Shown here one piece after another: positions 33,460 through 39,627 of a DNA stretch of 39,627 bases (within the stretch, counting starts at the first letter, position 1; every line of letters begins with the position of its first letter). The translations under genes were made by a program, and so were the position numbers. The notes below the pieces were generated by a model. It saw only the letters and a program-made list of their open reading frames with translations. It made no database searches and was not told the origin of the DNA. Source of the stretch: JAVBTR01 sp031556065 (GTDB taxonomy: Bacteria > Bacillota > Clostridia > Christensenellales > Aristaeellaceae); contig JAVBTR010000070.1 in NCBI GenBank assembly GCA_031556065.1, forward strand, positions 1 to 39,627. The letters run 5' to 3'.

Positions 33460-34416
33460 ATGGATATGCTTCAAAAATTATCTCTGGCGGGCATCGTGCC
33501 CGTAATCAAAGTGGACGACGCAGCGGATGCGGTGCCTCTTTGCCGTGCTCTTTGCGAAGGGGGACTGCCTGTAGCAGAAATCACCTTCCGGACTGCCGCT
33601 GCAGCAGAAGCCATTGCCAATGTTGGCCGTGAGCTGCCGCAGGTACTGCTGGGCGCCGGCACGGTTTTGACCATCGAACAGGTGGACCGGGCTGTGGCTG
33701 CCGGTGCGAAATACATCGTTTCCCCTGGCTTCAATCCCGAAATCGTGAAATACTGCCAGAAGATTGGCGTACCGATCCTCCCCGGCTGTTCCAACCCCAG
33801 CGATATCGAAGCTGCGCTGTCCTTGGGCCTGAAGACCGTTAAGTTTTTTCCCGCAGAAGCCATTGGCGGCCTGCCGCTGATTAAGGCCATGGCAGCCCCC
33901 TATGTGGACGTAACCTTCATTCCCACCGGCGGGATCGGCGAAAAGAACCTTTTAGATTATCTTTCCTTCAATAAGATTCTGGCCTGCGGCGGCAGCTGGA
34001 TGGTGCCGGACGCAGCTGTAAAAGCCAAGGATTGGGATAAGATTCGCGATCTGACCCGCTCCGCGGTCACCCTGATGCACGGGTTTGAACTGCGCCATAT
34101 CGGCATCAACCAAGACAACGCCGAAGAAGCGCTAAAGACGGCCAAAATGTATGCAGACCTGCTGGGCATGGCCTTGAAGGAAGGCAACAGCTCCAATTTC
34201 GTTGGCACTGGCTTCGAAATTATGAAGGCCAAGGGCCGCGGCACCATGGGCCATATCGCCATTGCCACCAACTCCCTGCCCCGGGCCAAGGTGTATCTGG
34301 AATCCCGCGGCTATAAGTTCGAAGAAGCTTCCGCTTCCCAAAAAGACGGCAAAATCATTGCCATCTACTTAGAAGGCGAGTTCGGCGGCTTCGCCATTCA
34401 TCTTTTGCAAAAGTAA
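33460..34416 (+). CDS. kdgA: KDPG/KHG aldolase with VOC-like C-terminal domain
   Basis: Cleaves 2-keto-3-deoxy-6-phosphogluconate to pyruvate and glyceraldehyde-3-phosphate. Residues 1-210 are a standard class I aldolase with Glu40 (VAEITFRT), the Schiff-base Lys128 in VKFFPAEAIGG and FIPTGGI. Usual members end near 215 residues; this one has 318. The extra part holds a helical linker and residues about 247-318, with GTMGHIAIATNSLPRAKVYL and IYLEGEFGGFAIHL, which look like half of a vicinal-oxygen-chelate (glyoxalase) fold. AGGAGG precedes the ATG at 33460. Confidence 0.92.
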   Translation: MDMLQKLSLAGIVPVIKVDDAADAVPLCRALCEGGLPVAEITFRTAAAAEAIANVGRELPQVLLGAGTVLTIEQVDRAVAAGAKYIVSPGFNPEIVKYCQKIGVPILPGCSNPSDIEAALSLGLKTVKFFPAEAIGGLPLIKAMAAPYVDVTFIPTGGIGEKNLLDYLSFNKILACGGSWMVPDAAVKAKDWDKIRDLTRSAVTLMHGFELRHIGINQDNAEEALKTAKMYADLLGMALKEGNSSNFVGTGFEIMKAKGRGTMGHIAIATNSLPRAKVYLESRGYKFEEASASQKDGKIIAIYLEGEFGGFAIHLLQK

Positions 34417-34435
34417 TTTTAGGAGGAATTGATTT

Positions 34436-35464
34436 ATGGCTAAGGTAGTTACTTTCGGTGAAATCATGCTGCGTTTAAAATCCCCCGGGTATGAGCGGTT
34501 TTTCCAATCCCACATGCTGGAAGCCACCTTTGGCGGCGGCGAAGCCAACGTAGCAGTCTCTCTGGCCAACTATGGCATGGATGCGGCATTTGTAACCGCC
34601 CTTCCCGATAACGACATCGCCAACGCCTGCATCCGCGAGCTGCGGGGCTTCGGCGTGGATGCCACGAAAATTGTGAAGAACAATGGCCGCATGGGCATTT
34701 ATTATCTGGAAACAGGCTCCAACGCCCGTGCCTCCAAAGTGATTTACGATCGCGCAGAATCTGCAATCGCCATTGCCAAGCCCGGCTCCATCGATTGGGA
34801 TAAAGCCCTGGAAGGTGCTACCTGGTTCCACTTTACCGGGATCACCCCCGCCATTTCCGAATCTTCTGCCCAGCTTTGCCTGGAAGCCTTGAAGGCTTGC
34901 CAAGCTAAGGGCGTGCACGTTTCTTGCGATTTGAACTACCGCAAGAACCTGTGGAAGTGGGGCAAAAAGGCCTCCGAAGTGATGACGGAGCTGGTCAAGT
35001 ATGTGGATACCGTTATCGCCAACGAAGAAGACTTCCAAATGGCTCTGGGCTTGGAATCCGCTTCCCATGTGGAATCCGGCGAACTGAATCCCGACGATTA
35101 CAAGGCCATTGCCCAAAACGCCATGGCCAAGTTCCCGAATATCAAGCGGGTGGCCATTACCCTGCGCGAAAGCAAGAACGCCAATATCAACAACTGGGCA
35201 GCCTGCCTCTACGATGGAAAGGATTTCTACCTGTCCCGCAAATATGCCATTACCGATATCGTAGACCGTGTTGGCGGCGGCGACAGCTTCGGCGGCGGCC
35301 TGATCTTCGGACTGAACAACTACGACGATCCCCAGCAGGCGCTGGAATACGCCGTGGCTGCTTCCTGCCTGAAGCATACTATCCTGGGGGATTTCAACCT
35401 GGTTTCCAAGCCCGAGGTTGAAGGCCTGATGAAAGGCTCTGGGTCCGGCAGAGTACAGCGCTAA
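34436..35464 (+). CDS. kdgK: 2-keto-3-deoxygluconate kinase (PfkB family)
   Basis: Phosphorylates KDG to KDPG before the aldolase step. The 342 residues are ribokinase-like: FGEIMLRLKSPGYERFFQ at the N-terminus, GGGEANVAVSLANYGMDAAF, LNYRKNLWKWGKKA and the catalytic DRVGGGDSFGGGLIFGL with the general-base Asp near residue 283. GAGGAATTG precedes the ATG. It is the last gene of the operon; a stem-loop follows the stop by 9 bp. Confidence 0.94.
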   Translation: MAKVVTFGEIMLRLKSPGYERFFQSHMLEATFGGGEANVAVSLANYGMDAAFVTALPDNDIANACIRELRGFGVDATKIVKNNGRMGIYYLETGSNARASKVIYDRAESAIAIAKPGSIDWDKALEGATWFHFTGITPAISESSAQLCLEALKACQAKGVHVSCDLNYRKNLWKWGKKASEVMTELVKYVDTVIANEEDFQMALGLESASHVESGELNPDDYKAIAQNAMAKFPNIKRVAITLRESKNANINNWAACLYDGKDFYLSRKYAITDIVDRVGGGDSFGGGLIFGLNNYDDPQQALEYAVAASCLKHTILGDFNLVSKPEVEGLMKGSGSGRVQR

Positions 35465-35472
35465 CGCTTTCA

Positions 35473-35496
35473 TAAAAGTGGCTGCGGCCACTTTTA
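35473..35496 (+). terminator. Terminator-like hairpin after kdgK
   Basis: Perfect 10-bp stem TAAAAGTGGC-TGCG-GCCACTTTTA. The second arm ends in TTTTA, so it can act as an intrinsic terminator of the hexuronate operon. It is also the first hairpin of the array that follows. Confidence 0.6.
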
Positions 35497-35783
35497 CGAG
35501 ATGACTTTTCCCTTTGTCCCTGTAAAATCTTTGATTTTACAGCCGTTCCTTCGGGCAAGGTAGGAATTTCTACGAAATTCCACCCAAAATCGCCGCACAG
35601 GGGCTTCGCCCCGTTTAATGCCCCGAATGGGGCCGCCGATTTCGGAATGAAAATCGGAGGGTTTGACCCTCCGATACCTCCCGGGGTTTGTTGATGGTCT
35701 GAAAGGGATACCTCCCTTTGATTTCATTATGGGATTTTTAAGGGTCGAGTGACCCTTAAACCGGGTCTGGGACAGCGTCCCAG
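35473..35783. repeat. Array of about ten short perfect hairpins
   Basis: The 328-bp gap between kdgK and the convergent CD3324-like gene is built from successive palindromes with 3-5 base loops: 35473-35496, CTGTAAAATC-TTT-GATTTTACAG (35520-35542), GGAATTTC-TAC-GAAATTCC (35563-35581), GGGGC-TTC-GCCCC (35600-35612), GCCCC-GAAT-GGGGC (35620-35633), CCGATTT/AAATCGG (35636-35657), ATCGGAGGG-TTTGA-CCCTCCGAT (35653-35675), AAAGGGA-TACC-TCCCTTT (35702-35719), TTTAAGGGTC-GAGT-GACCCTTAAA (35737-35760) and CTGGGAC-AGC-GTCCCAG (35767-35783). Each stem is different, so it is not a simple tandem repeat. No gene is convincing here. Confidence 0.8.
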
Positions 35784-35790
35784 CGTTTTT
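35767..35790 (+). terminator. Terminator-like end of the hairpin array
   Basis: CTGGGAC-AGC-GTCCCAG followed by CGTTTTT on the plus strand, a second plausible stop for transcripts coming from kdgK. Confidence 0.6.
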
Positions 35791-35792
35791 CC

Positions 35793-36071
35793 TTATTGCG
35801 ACAGCCCCTTTTTCCGATATAGAATTTTGCGGATGGTTTCATCGGAAAGATTGTATTCTTGGCAAAGAGCCTCTATGGTTGTTTTTAAATGGAAATACTT
35901 GTGGCGGATGTCTTGGTTTCTCTGTTCGTAGAAAACCTTTGCCCCGGTATCCGCACCCCATTTCTTTCTGGTTTTATCAGAGGGAATGTAGAGAATCTCC
36001 CCTGGGGCGTATTTTTGCAGTTCTTTGAGCAGCTCATCCGGCAGTATCTCCGAAGCGTTTCGGTACTTCAT
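35793..36071 (-). CDS. CD3324-like small HTH protein
   Basis: A 92-residue protein beginning KYRNASEILPDELLKELQKY, with IYIPSDK, then RNQDIRHKYF and a C-terminal helix-turn-helix-like stretch (EALCQEYNLSDETIRKILYRK). This fits the CD3324/Mor-like family of small DNA-binding proteins frequent in Clostridia; targets are unknown. The ATG at 36071 has GAGGGAAG upstream and lies 10 bp after the preceding gene, so the two are co-transcribed. Its last codons lie in a GGGGCTGTCGC repeat motif (35798-35808 region), so the C-terminus may have been reshaped by the repeat. Confidence 0.82.
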   Translation of the reverse strand: MKYRNASEILPDELLKELQKYAPGEILYIPSDKTRKKWGADTGAKVFYEQRNQDIRHKYFHLKTTIEALCQEYNLSDETIRKILYRKKGLSQ

Positions 36072-36081
36072 CCGGCTTCCC

Positions 36082-37119
36082 TCACTTCTGATCGGCTAAA
36101 AACGCTTCCAGCGTGCCATAGCGGCGGATTTTAACACCGTGCTTTTCAATCACCTCAGTGATAACCTGCTCCAGCTCTGCCCCACGACGGGCAAGGGGCG
36201 CCAAATCCAGGGCATGGAAGGCTCCCAGCAAATCCATTTCCTCAAGGCCAAACTCTTCACAGATAATGCTTAACTCATTTTGGAGGTTGCAGGCATCCAC
36301 AAAGGCCCCGTCACTGTCGTTGATCCCGCAGAAATAATAGATTCTGTTCCAGGTGGTGCGCAGCTCCTGGTACCAATCCGCCAGCCATTGGTAGTCCGGC
36401 AGCCTTGATTGATCCTTTGCTGCCGGCTTATACCTGGCAATAAACTGTCTTGCGGAAACAATCAACAAATGGGCCAAGCTTTTCAATTCCCCAGCTGTTT
36501 GAGCGGACAGAATCCCTTCATAATACTCTTTGAAATGCCAGGGCAGCTCTTTCCACTGGGCCAATGCCGGCAGAACCCCATAGTGCCAGGCCTTCCAGTA
36601 GGTGCCGTTTAAGCAGGCCACAGCAATCTTCAAATATTCATGGATATACCCTGCCAAGCCGCGAACCTTCCAAAGCCTGTCTTCAAACATCATGGTCCGG
36701 TACAAATCCATGGCCACATCCAGGTTTTCCAGGGCCTTTTTGTAAACGAAGGCAGGGTCCTTCAAATGCTCGAAGAGCTTTTGCCGGATGGCCTCAAACC
36801 GCTGTTCATCCTCCTTGGAACGGGCATAAAGAATCTTGGCATTCCCCAGGCACAGGGTGGCCAAATCCTCCAAATTGGCGGTACGCTCACACCGCTCCCA
36901 GGACCTTGGGTATAGATCGTTGCCCACGCCGCCAATAATGAAGGTCTGGGCCAGTTCGTTACCCCTTTCCGTGGCGGGAACGAAGTAATCGAAGGGCTCT
37001 CCGTGGCCATCCCCATTGACCGATGCGCCTTCAACGGCAACCAACAATGCCACATCGTCGGGGTATTCGGTTTTGATTTTGTTGATAACCCACTGAGTGA
37101 GCTTTTGATTATCTGTCAT
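36082..37119 (-). CDS. Nucleotidyltransferase-like protein with degenerate active site
   Basis: A 345-residue protein of a family I recognise only loosely. The N-terminus (LLVAVEGASVNGDGHGEPFD then YFVPATERG, FIIGGVGNDLYPRSWER) resembles small nucleotidyltransferases in which a GS motif is followed by a DxD metal site, but here GS reads GAS and the DxD position reads EPFD, so catalysis is doubtful. The rest is mostly helical and rich in Trp and Tyr, with a KAWHYGVLPALAQWKELPWH segment. I chose the ATG at 37119 (AAAAAGGTGG upstream) over a GTG lying inside that ribosome site. It has its own promoter at 37153-37181 and precedes the CD3324-like gene. Confidence 0.65.
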   Translation of the reverse strand: MTDNQKLTQWVINKIKTEYPDDVALLVAVEGASVNGDGHGEPFDYFVPATERGNELAQTFIIGGVGNDLYPRSWERCERTANLEDLATLCLGNAKILYARSKEDEQRFEAIRQKLFEHLKDPAFVYKKALENLDVAMDLYRTMMFEDRLWKVRGLAGYIHEYLKIAVACLNGTYWKAWHYGVLPALAQWKELPWHFKEYYEGILSAQTAGELKSLAHLLIVSARQFIARYKPAAKDQSRLPDYQWLADWYQELRTTWNRIYYFCGINDSDGAFVDACNLQNELSIICEEFGLEEMDLLGAFHALDLAPLARRGAELEQVITEVIEKHGVKIRRYGTLEAFLADQK

Positions 37120-37152
37120 AAAAACAACCACCTTTTTCTTTAAGATGGCTTA

Positions 37153-37181
37153 AGTATACGGCCCGTTAACCTTGGATACAA
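37153..37181 (-). promoter_or_regulatory. Probable promoter of the nucleotidyltransferase-like gene
   Basis: Minus strand TTGTAT (37176-37181), 17 bases, TATACT (37153-37158). The -10 is good, the -35 only partial. The leader to the ATG at 37119 would be about 27 bases. Confidence 0.55.
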
Positions 37182-37193
37182 GGCCGGAATTGG

Positions 37194-37622
37194 TTATAGC
37201 CGTTTCCGGTACATTATTTCGTCCGTCCCCTTGTACCCCAGGCCTTCATAAAACCGTTGGGCAATTACATTATCCCCGCCAGTAAAAAGCTGGTAACCCT
37301 TTACCCCTTCGGTCTTTACCGCCTCCTGGGCATAGGCCATCAGCTTTGCGCCGATGCCCGTTTTCCGGTGTTCCTCCATAACGAAAAGCTCGGTGATTTC
37401 GGCGTAATTCACCGTATAGCACATGGATTTAAAAACCTGTACGCAAATGAACCCCACCAACTGGCCTTGGCTTTGCGCTACAAAGACCTGCTCCCGATCA
37501 TTGGTGGCAAGGGATTCCCGGATGGTTTCTTCCGTGGTGCCCGCTTCGTTAAAAATCTCGTTTAACATAGCCAAGCCCGGCACATCCGTTGGGACAGCCG
37601 GGCGAATGATGATATTATCCAT
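37194..37622 (-). CDS. GNAT-family N-acetyltransferase
   Basis: A 142-residue acetyl-CoA-dependent acetyltransferase. The N-terminus is MDNIIIRPAVPTDVPGLAML; the acetyl-CoA pyrophosphate loop is in ELFVMEEHRKTGIGAKLMAY (R-x-x-G-x-G/A form) and the C-terminal QRFYEGLGYKGTDEIMYRK is typical. Substrate is unknown. AAAGGAGA precedes the ATG at 37622, which overlaps the lysA stop by 8 bp, so it is translated from the lysA transcript. Confidence 0.9.
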   Translation of the reverse strand: MDNIIIRPAVPTDVPGLAMLNEIFNEAGTTEETIRESLATNDREQVFVAQSQGQLVGFICVQVFKSMCYTVNYAEITELFVMEEHRKTGIGAKLMAYAQEAVKTEGVKGYQLFTGGDNVIAQRFYEGLGYKGTDEIMYRKRL

Positions 37623-38889
37623 TGAAATAGCGGTCTCCTTTAAGGGCCTCATAATAATCGGTGCCATCCAGGGTGGCGAAGTAATCCTTGGGGGTTTCGC
37701 CCCGGCGGATGCGCTTTAAGGACCCATCTTCCTTTAAAAGAATTTCCTGGGAACGCATGCGGCCATTGTAGTTGTAGCCCATAGACAGGCCGTGGGCGCC
37801 GGTATCGTGGATGACCACCAGATCGCCCATCTCAATCCTGGGGAGCCTGCGGCCGATGGCAAACTTATCGTTGTTCTCGCAAAGGGCGCCCACCACGTCG
37901 TATACCCTGTCTTGAACCGCGTCCCGCTTGCCCACTACATGAATATGGTGGTACGCGCCGTACATGGCGGGGCGCATCAGATCGCAGGCGCTGGCATCCA
38001 CGCCAATATAATCTTTATAGATGTTCTTTTCGTGAACCGCTCTGGTAACCAGCTGCCCGTGGGGCCCTGTCATATAGCGGCCCAGCTCGGTAAAGACCTT
38101 CACGCCCCCTTGGGGGAAAACCTGCTCATAGGCAGCCTTCACGCCATTGCCGATGGCCATGATATCCATAGGTTTTTCTTCCGGCCGATAGGGGATACCA
38201 ATGCCCCCGGAAAGATTCACAAAAGCAACAGCCAGCCCGCTTTCCTCACCGACCTCCCTGGCCACCTGAAACAAAAGCCTTGCCAAGGTGGGATAATAAT
38301 CGGTGTTTTGCGTGTTGCTGGAAAGAAACGCATGAATGCCAAAGCTTTTAACGCCCAGGGCCTTGATTTCCTTAGCCGCCTTTGTTAATTGCGCCCTGGT
38401 CATGCCATACTTGGCGTCCCCTGGGTTGCCCATCACATGGGTGCCAATCAAGAAATCCCCGCCGGGGTTATAGCGAAGGCAAACCGTTTCCGGCGCAATG
38501 CCATGGTTCTTTAAAATAGCCACATGGGTGATATCGTCCAGGTTAATATACGCGCCTAATTGGTTTGCGTAAACAAATTCCTCCGGCGGCATTTCGTTGG
38601 CGGAAAACATAATATTCTCCCCAAGGGTGCCTACGGCCTTGGAAAGCATCAGCTCCGTCATGCTGGAGCAATCCAGGCCAATGCCCTCTTCCTTGAGGAT
38701 GGCCAAAATAGCGGGGTTAGGCAGGGCCTTCACCGCAAAATATTCTTTATAACCTGCATTCCAAGAAAAGGCGGCCTTCAGCGCCCGGGCGGTTTCCCGA
38801 ATCCCCTTTTCATCGTACAAATGAAAGGGCGTACCAAACTCATTAGCAGCTTGCTCATAAACATGATCTGCAACATTAAAAATCGGCAT
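37615..38889 (-). CDS. lysA: Diaminopimelate decarboxylase
   Basis: PLP enzyme making lysine from meso-diaminopimelate. The 424 residues are of the fold III (alanine racemase-like) type: EYFAVKALPNPAILAIL with the PLP Lys54, GLDCSSMTELMLSKA, SFGIHAFLSSNTQN, FVNLSGGIGIPYRPEEKP, ELGRYMTGPHG and the C-terminal GALCENNDKFAIGRRLP with DTGAHGLSMGYNYNGRMR. A related carboxynorspermidine-type decarboxylase is less likely given the motifs. I chose the ATG at 38889, with GAGGAG upstream, over one five codons earlier. It follows gltX with a repeat hairpin between. Confidence 0.92.
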   Translation of the reverse strand: MPIFNVADHVYEQAANEFGTPFHLYDEKGIRETARALKAAFSWNAGYKEYFAVKALPNPAILAILKEEGIGLDCSSMTELMLSKAVGTLGENIMFSANEMPPEEFVYANQLGAYINLDDITHVAILKNHGIAPETVCLRYNPGGDFLIGTHVMGNPGDAKYGMTRAQLTKAAKEIKALGVKSFGIHAFLSSNTQNTDYYPTLARLLFQVAREVGEESGLAVAFVNLSGGIGIPYRPEEKPMDIMAIGNGVKAAYEQVFPQGGVKVFTELGRYMTGPHGQLVTRAVHEKNIYKDYIGVDASACDLMRPAMYGAYHHIHVVGKRDAVQDRVYDVVGALCENNDKFAIGRRLPRIEMGDLVVIHDTGAHGLSMGYNYNGRMRSQEILLKEDGSLKRIRRGETPKDYFATLDGTDYYEALKGDRYFNG

Positions 38890-38926
38890 ACAATAGCTCC
38901 TCAATGCGGTTTTCTTTTGGGAGAGC

Positions 38927-39001
38927 GGAGCTGTCGCAGCAAGAGTTGGGATTCAAGGGTTACCACCCTTGAAAATCCCTTATTCCTACTGCGGCAGCCC
39001 C
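38927..39001. repeat. Nested inverted repeat between gltX and lysA
   Basis: Outer arms GGAGCTGTCGCAG (38927-38939) and CTGCGGCAGCCCC (38989-39001) pair with G-U wobbles. Inside, GGGATTCAAGGGT (38948-38960) pairs with ACCCTTGAAAATCCC (38965-38979) around a TACC loop. No T-run follows on the minus strand, so it is not a typical terminator. The outer arm shares the GCGACAGC(T/C)CC motif with 2561-2575 and 35798-35808. Confidence 0.7.
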
Positions 39002-39009
39002 AAAATCTT

Positions 39010-39627
39010 TTACACGTTCTCTAACCGTTCCAACCCGTTCTTCAACCGCTTCATGGTTTCCTCTTTGCCTAGCAGGTAAGCGATTTCGAAGAAGCCGCCA
39101 GGGGTGTTTTGCTGGCCGGAAATGGCGATGCGCACAGGCCAAAGGGCTGTGCCGGTTTTAAGCCCGGTGGCTTCGATGCGGGCCATCAGGGTATCGTGCA
39201 GGGTGGCCTCCGTCCAATCTGTCACGGCTTCCAGCACGGGCAAGGCGTCCGCAATGACTTGCCTGGCAACGGCCGGATCCGTTTTCATTTTCTTATGGGT
39301 GTGGATTTCCAGATCGTAATCCGGAAGCTGGGCCAGGAAACGCACCATATCGGGCACCCGGTTAAACACCTCCGTGCGGCCCTGCATGAGCTGGGCCAGG
39401 CGGCGGTAATCCATGTTCTTTCCGGCTAAAACCTGGTCAAACCAAGGTGTCACCATGTGAAGATAGGTTTCAAAATCCATCCTGCGGATATACTCGGCGT
39501 TAAACCAGGTCAGCTTATCCATATTGAATATGGAGGGGGCCTTTGAAAGGCCCTTGGTGTCGAAAGCGTCGATCAGTTCCGTAAGGGTAAAGAACTCCCG
39601 GTCGTCCCCCGGGCTCCAGCCCAGAAG
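39010..39627 (-). CDS. gltX: Glutamyl-tRNA synthetase, C-terminal part
   Basis: Charges tRNA-Glu. Only the C-terminal 205 residues are present; the frame is open to the window edge. The first visible residues LLGWSPGDDREFFTLTELID followed by KAPSIFNMDKLTWFNAEYI mark the end of the catalytic domain and the stem-contact fold, and the rest is the helical anticodon-binding domain ending in LLGKEETMKRLKNGLERLENV in pattern. The KMSKS motif should lie just outside the window. lysA and a GNAT gene follow on the same strand. Confidence 0.93.
   Translation of the reverse strand, partial: LLGWSPGDDREFFTLTELIDAFDTKGLSKAPSIFNMDKLTWFNAEYIRRMDFETYLHMVTPWFDQVLAGKNMDYRRLAQLMQGRTEVFNRVPDMVRFLAQLPDYDLEIHTHKKMKTDPAVARQVIADALPVLEAVTDWTEATLHDTLMARIEATGLKTGTALWPVRIAISGQQNTPGGFFEIAYLLGKEETMKRLKNGLERLENV

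Noticed and set aside
34475..35491. Long minus-strand open frame of 338 codons opposite kdgK
   Set aside because: It is the reverse frame of a clear PfkB kinase, shows no family motifs and has no ribosome site; long shadows are common in this codon usage.
35494..35727. Minus-strand 77-codon open frame inside the hairpin array
   Set aside because: It is made entirely of the palindromic units, has no ribosome site and no domain; most likely a chance translation of the repeat.
35473..35783. CRISPR array
   Set aside because: There is no repeated unit of constant sequence or spacing, every stem differs, and no cas genes are present.

Overview
The window looks like a chromosomal segment from a Clostridia-class Firmicute, probably a gut or anaerobic lineage. 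The evidence is GGAGG-type ribosome sites, consensus TTGACA-17-TATAAT promoters, a DUF1540 protein, QueT, a CD3324-type HTH protein, type III glutamine synthetase, and an ANTAR regulator sitting in a nitrogen operon. Apart from two partial tRNA synthetases at the edges (lysS at the left, gltX at the right) I see no phage, IS, CRISPR, rRNA or tRNA genes.

Left part (1-9.5 kb): greA-lysS on the minus strand; a glycerophosphodiester phosphodiesterase; a repeat-rich spacer; a 56-residue cysteine-rich DUF1540 gene; queT; endonuclease IV with a pentapeptide-repeat protein; and a plus-strand four-gene GldA/GldF/GldG-like ABC system ending in a DUF4340 protein.

Centre (9.5-28.2 kb): the most notable feature is a tightly packed minus-strand run of 13 genes, in transcription order gltB1, gltB2, purA, gltB3, glnA, ANTAR regulator, purF, carA, carB, pyrG, asnA, glnN, amt-PII. 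It gathers ammonium uptake and sensing (Amt fused to a P-II domain), ammonia fixation (two unlike glutamine synthetases, AsnA), glutamate synthesis (glutamate synthase split into three genes) and the main glutamine-consuming amidotransferases (PurF, CarAB, PyrG). Three points in the run (before gltB1, asnA and amt) carry an intrinsic terminator. The ascending arm of each overlaps a small hairpin with a six-base loop having A at position 1 and G at position 4 (AAAGGC, AAAGAC, AAAGAC). That is the hallmark of RNA bound by ANTAR antiterminators, and the ANTAR gene lies inside the same operon. In two of the three cases a consensus promoter places the predicted 5' end only a few bases before this hairpin, so the usual first hairpin (P1) has no room. 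This suggests a self-contained, possibly single-hairpin, antitermination circuit controlling glutamine metabolism.

Right part (28.2-39.6 kb): a divergent plus-strand hexuronate operon (IclR regulator, uxaB, uxaA, uxaC, a KDPG aldolase with a VOC-like tail, kdgK) covers the galacturonate route to pyruvate and glyceraldehyde-3-phosphate. It ends in a 310-bp chain of about ten perfect short hairpins. Minus-strand genes follow: a CD3324-like small HTH protein with a degenerate nucleotidyltransferase-like protein, then gltX-lysA-GNAT acetyltransferase.
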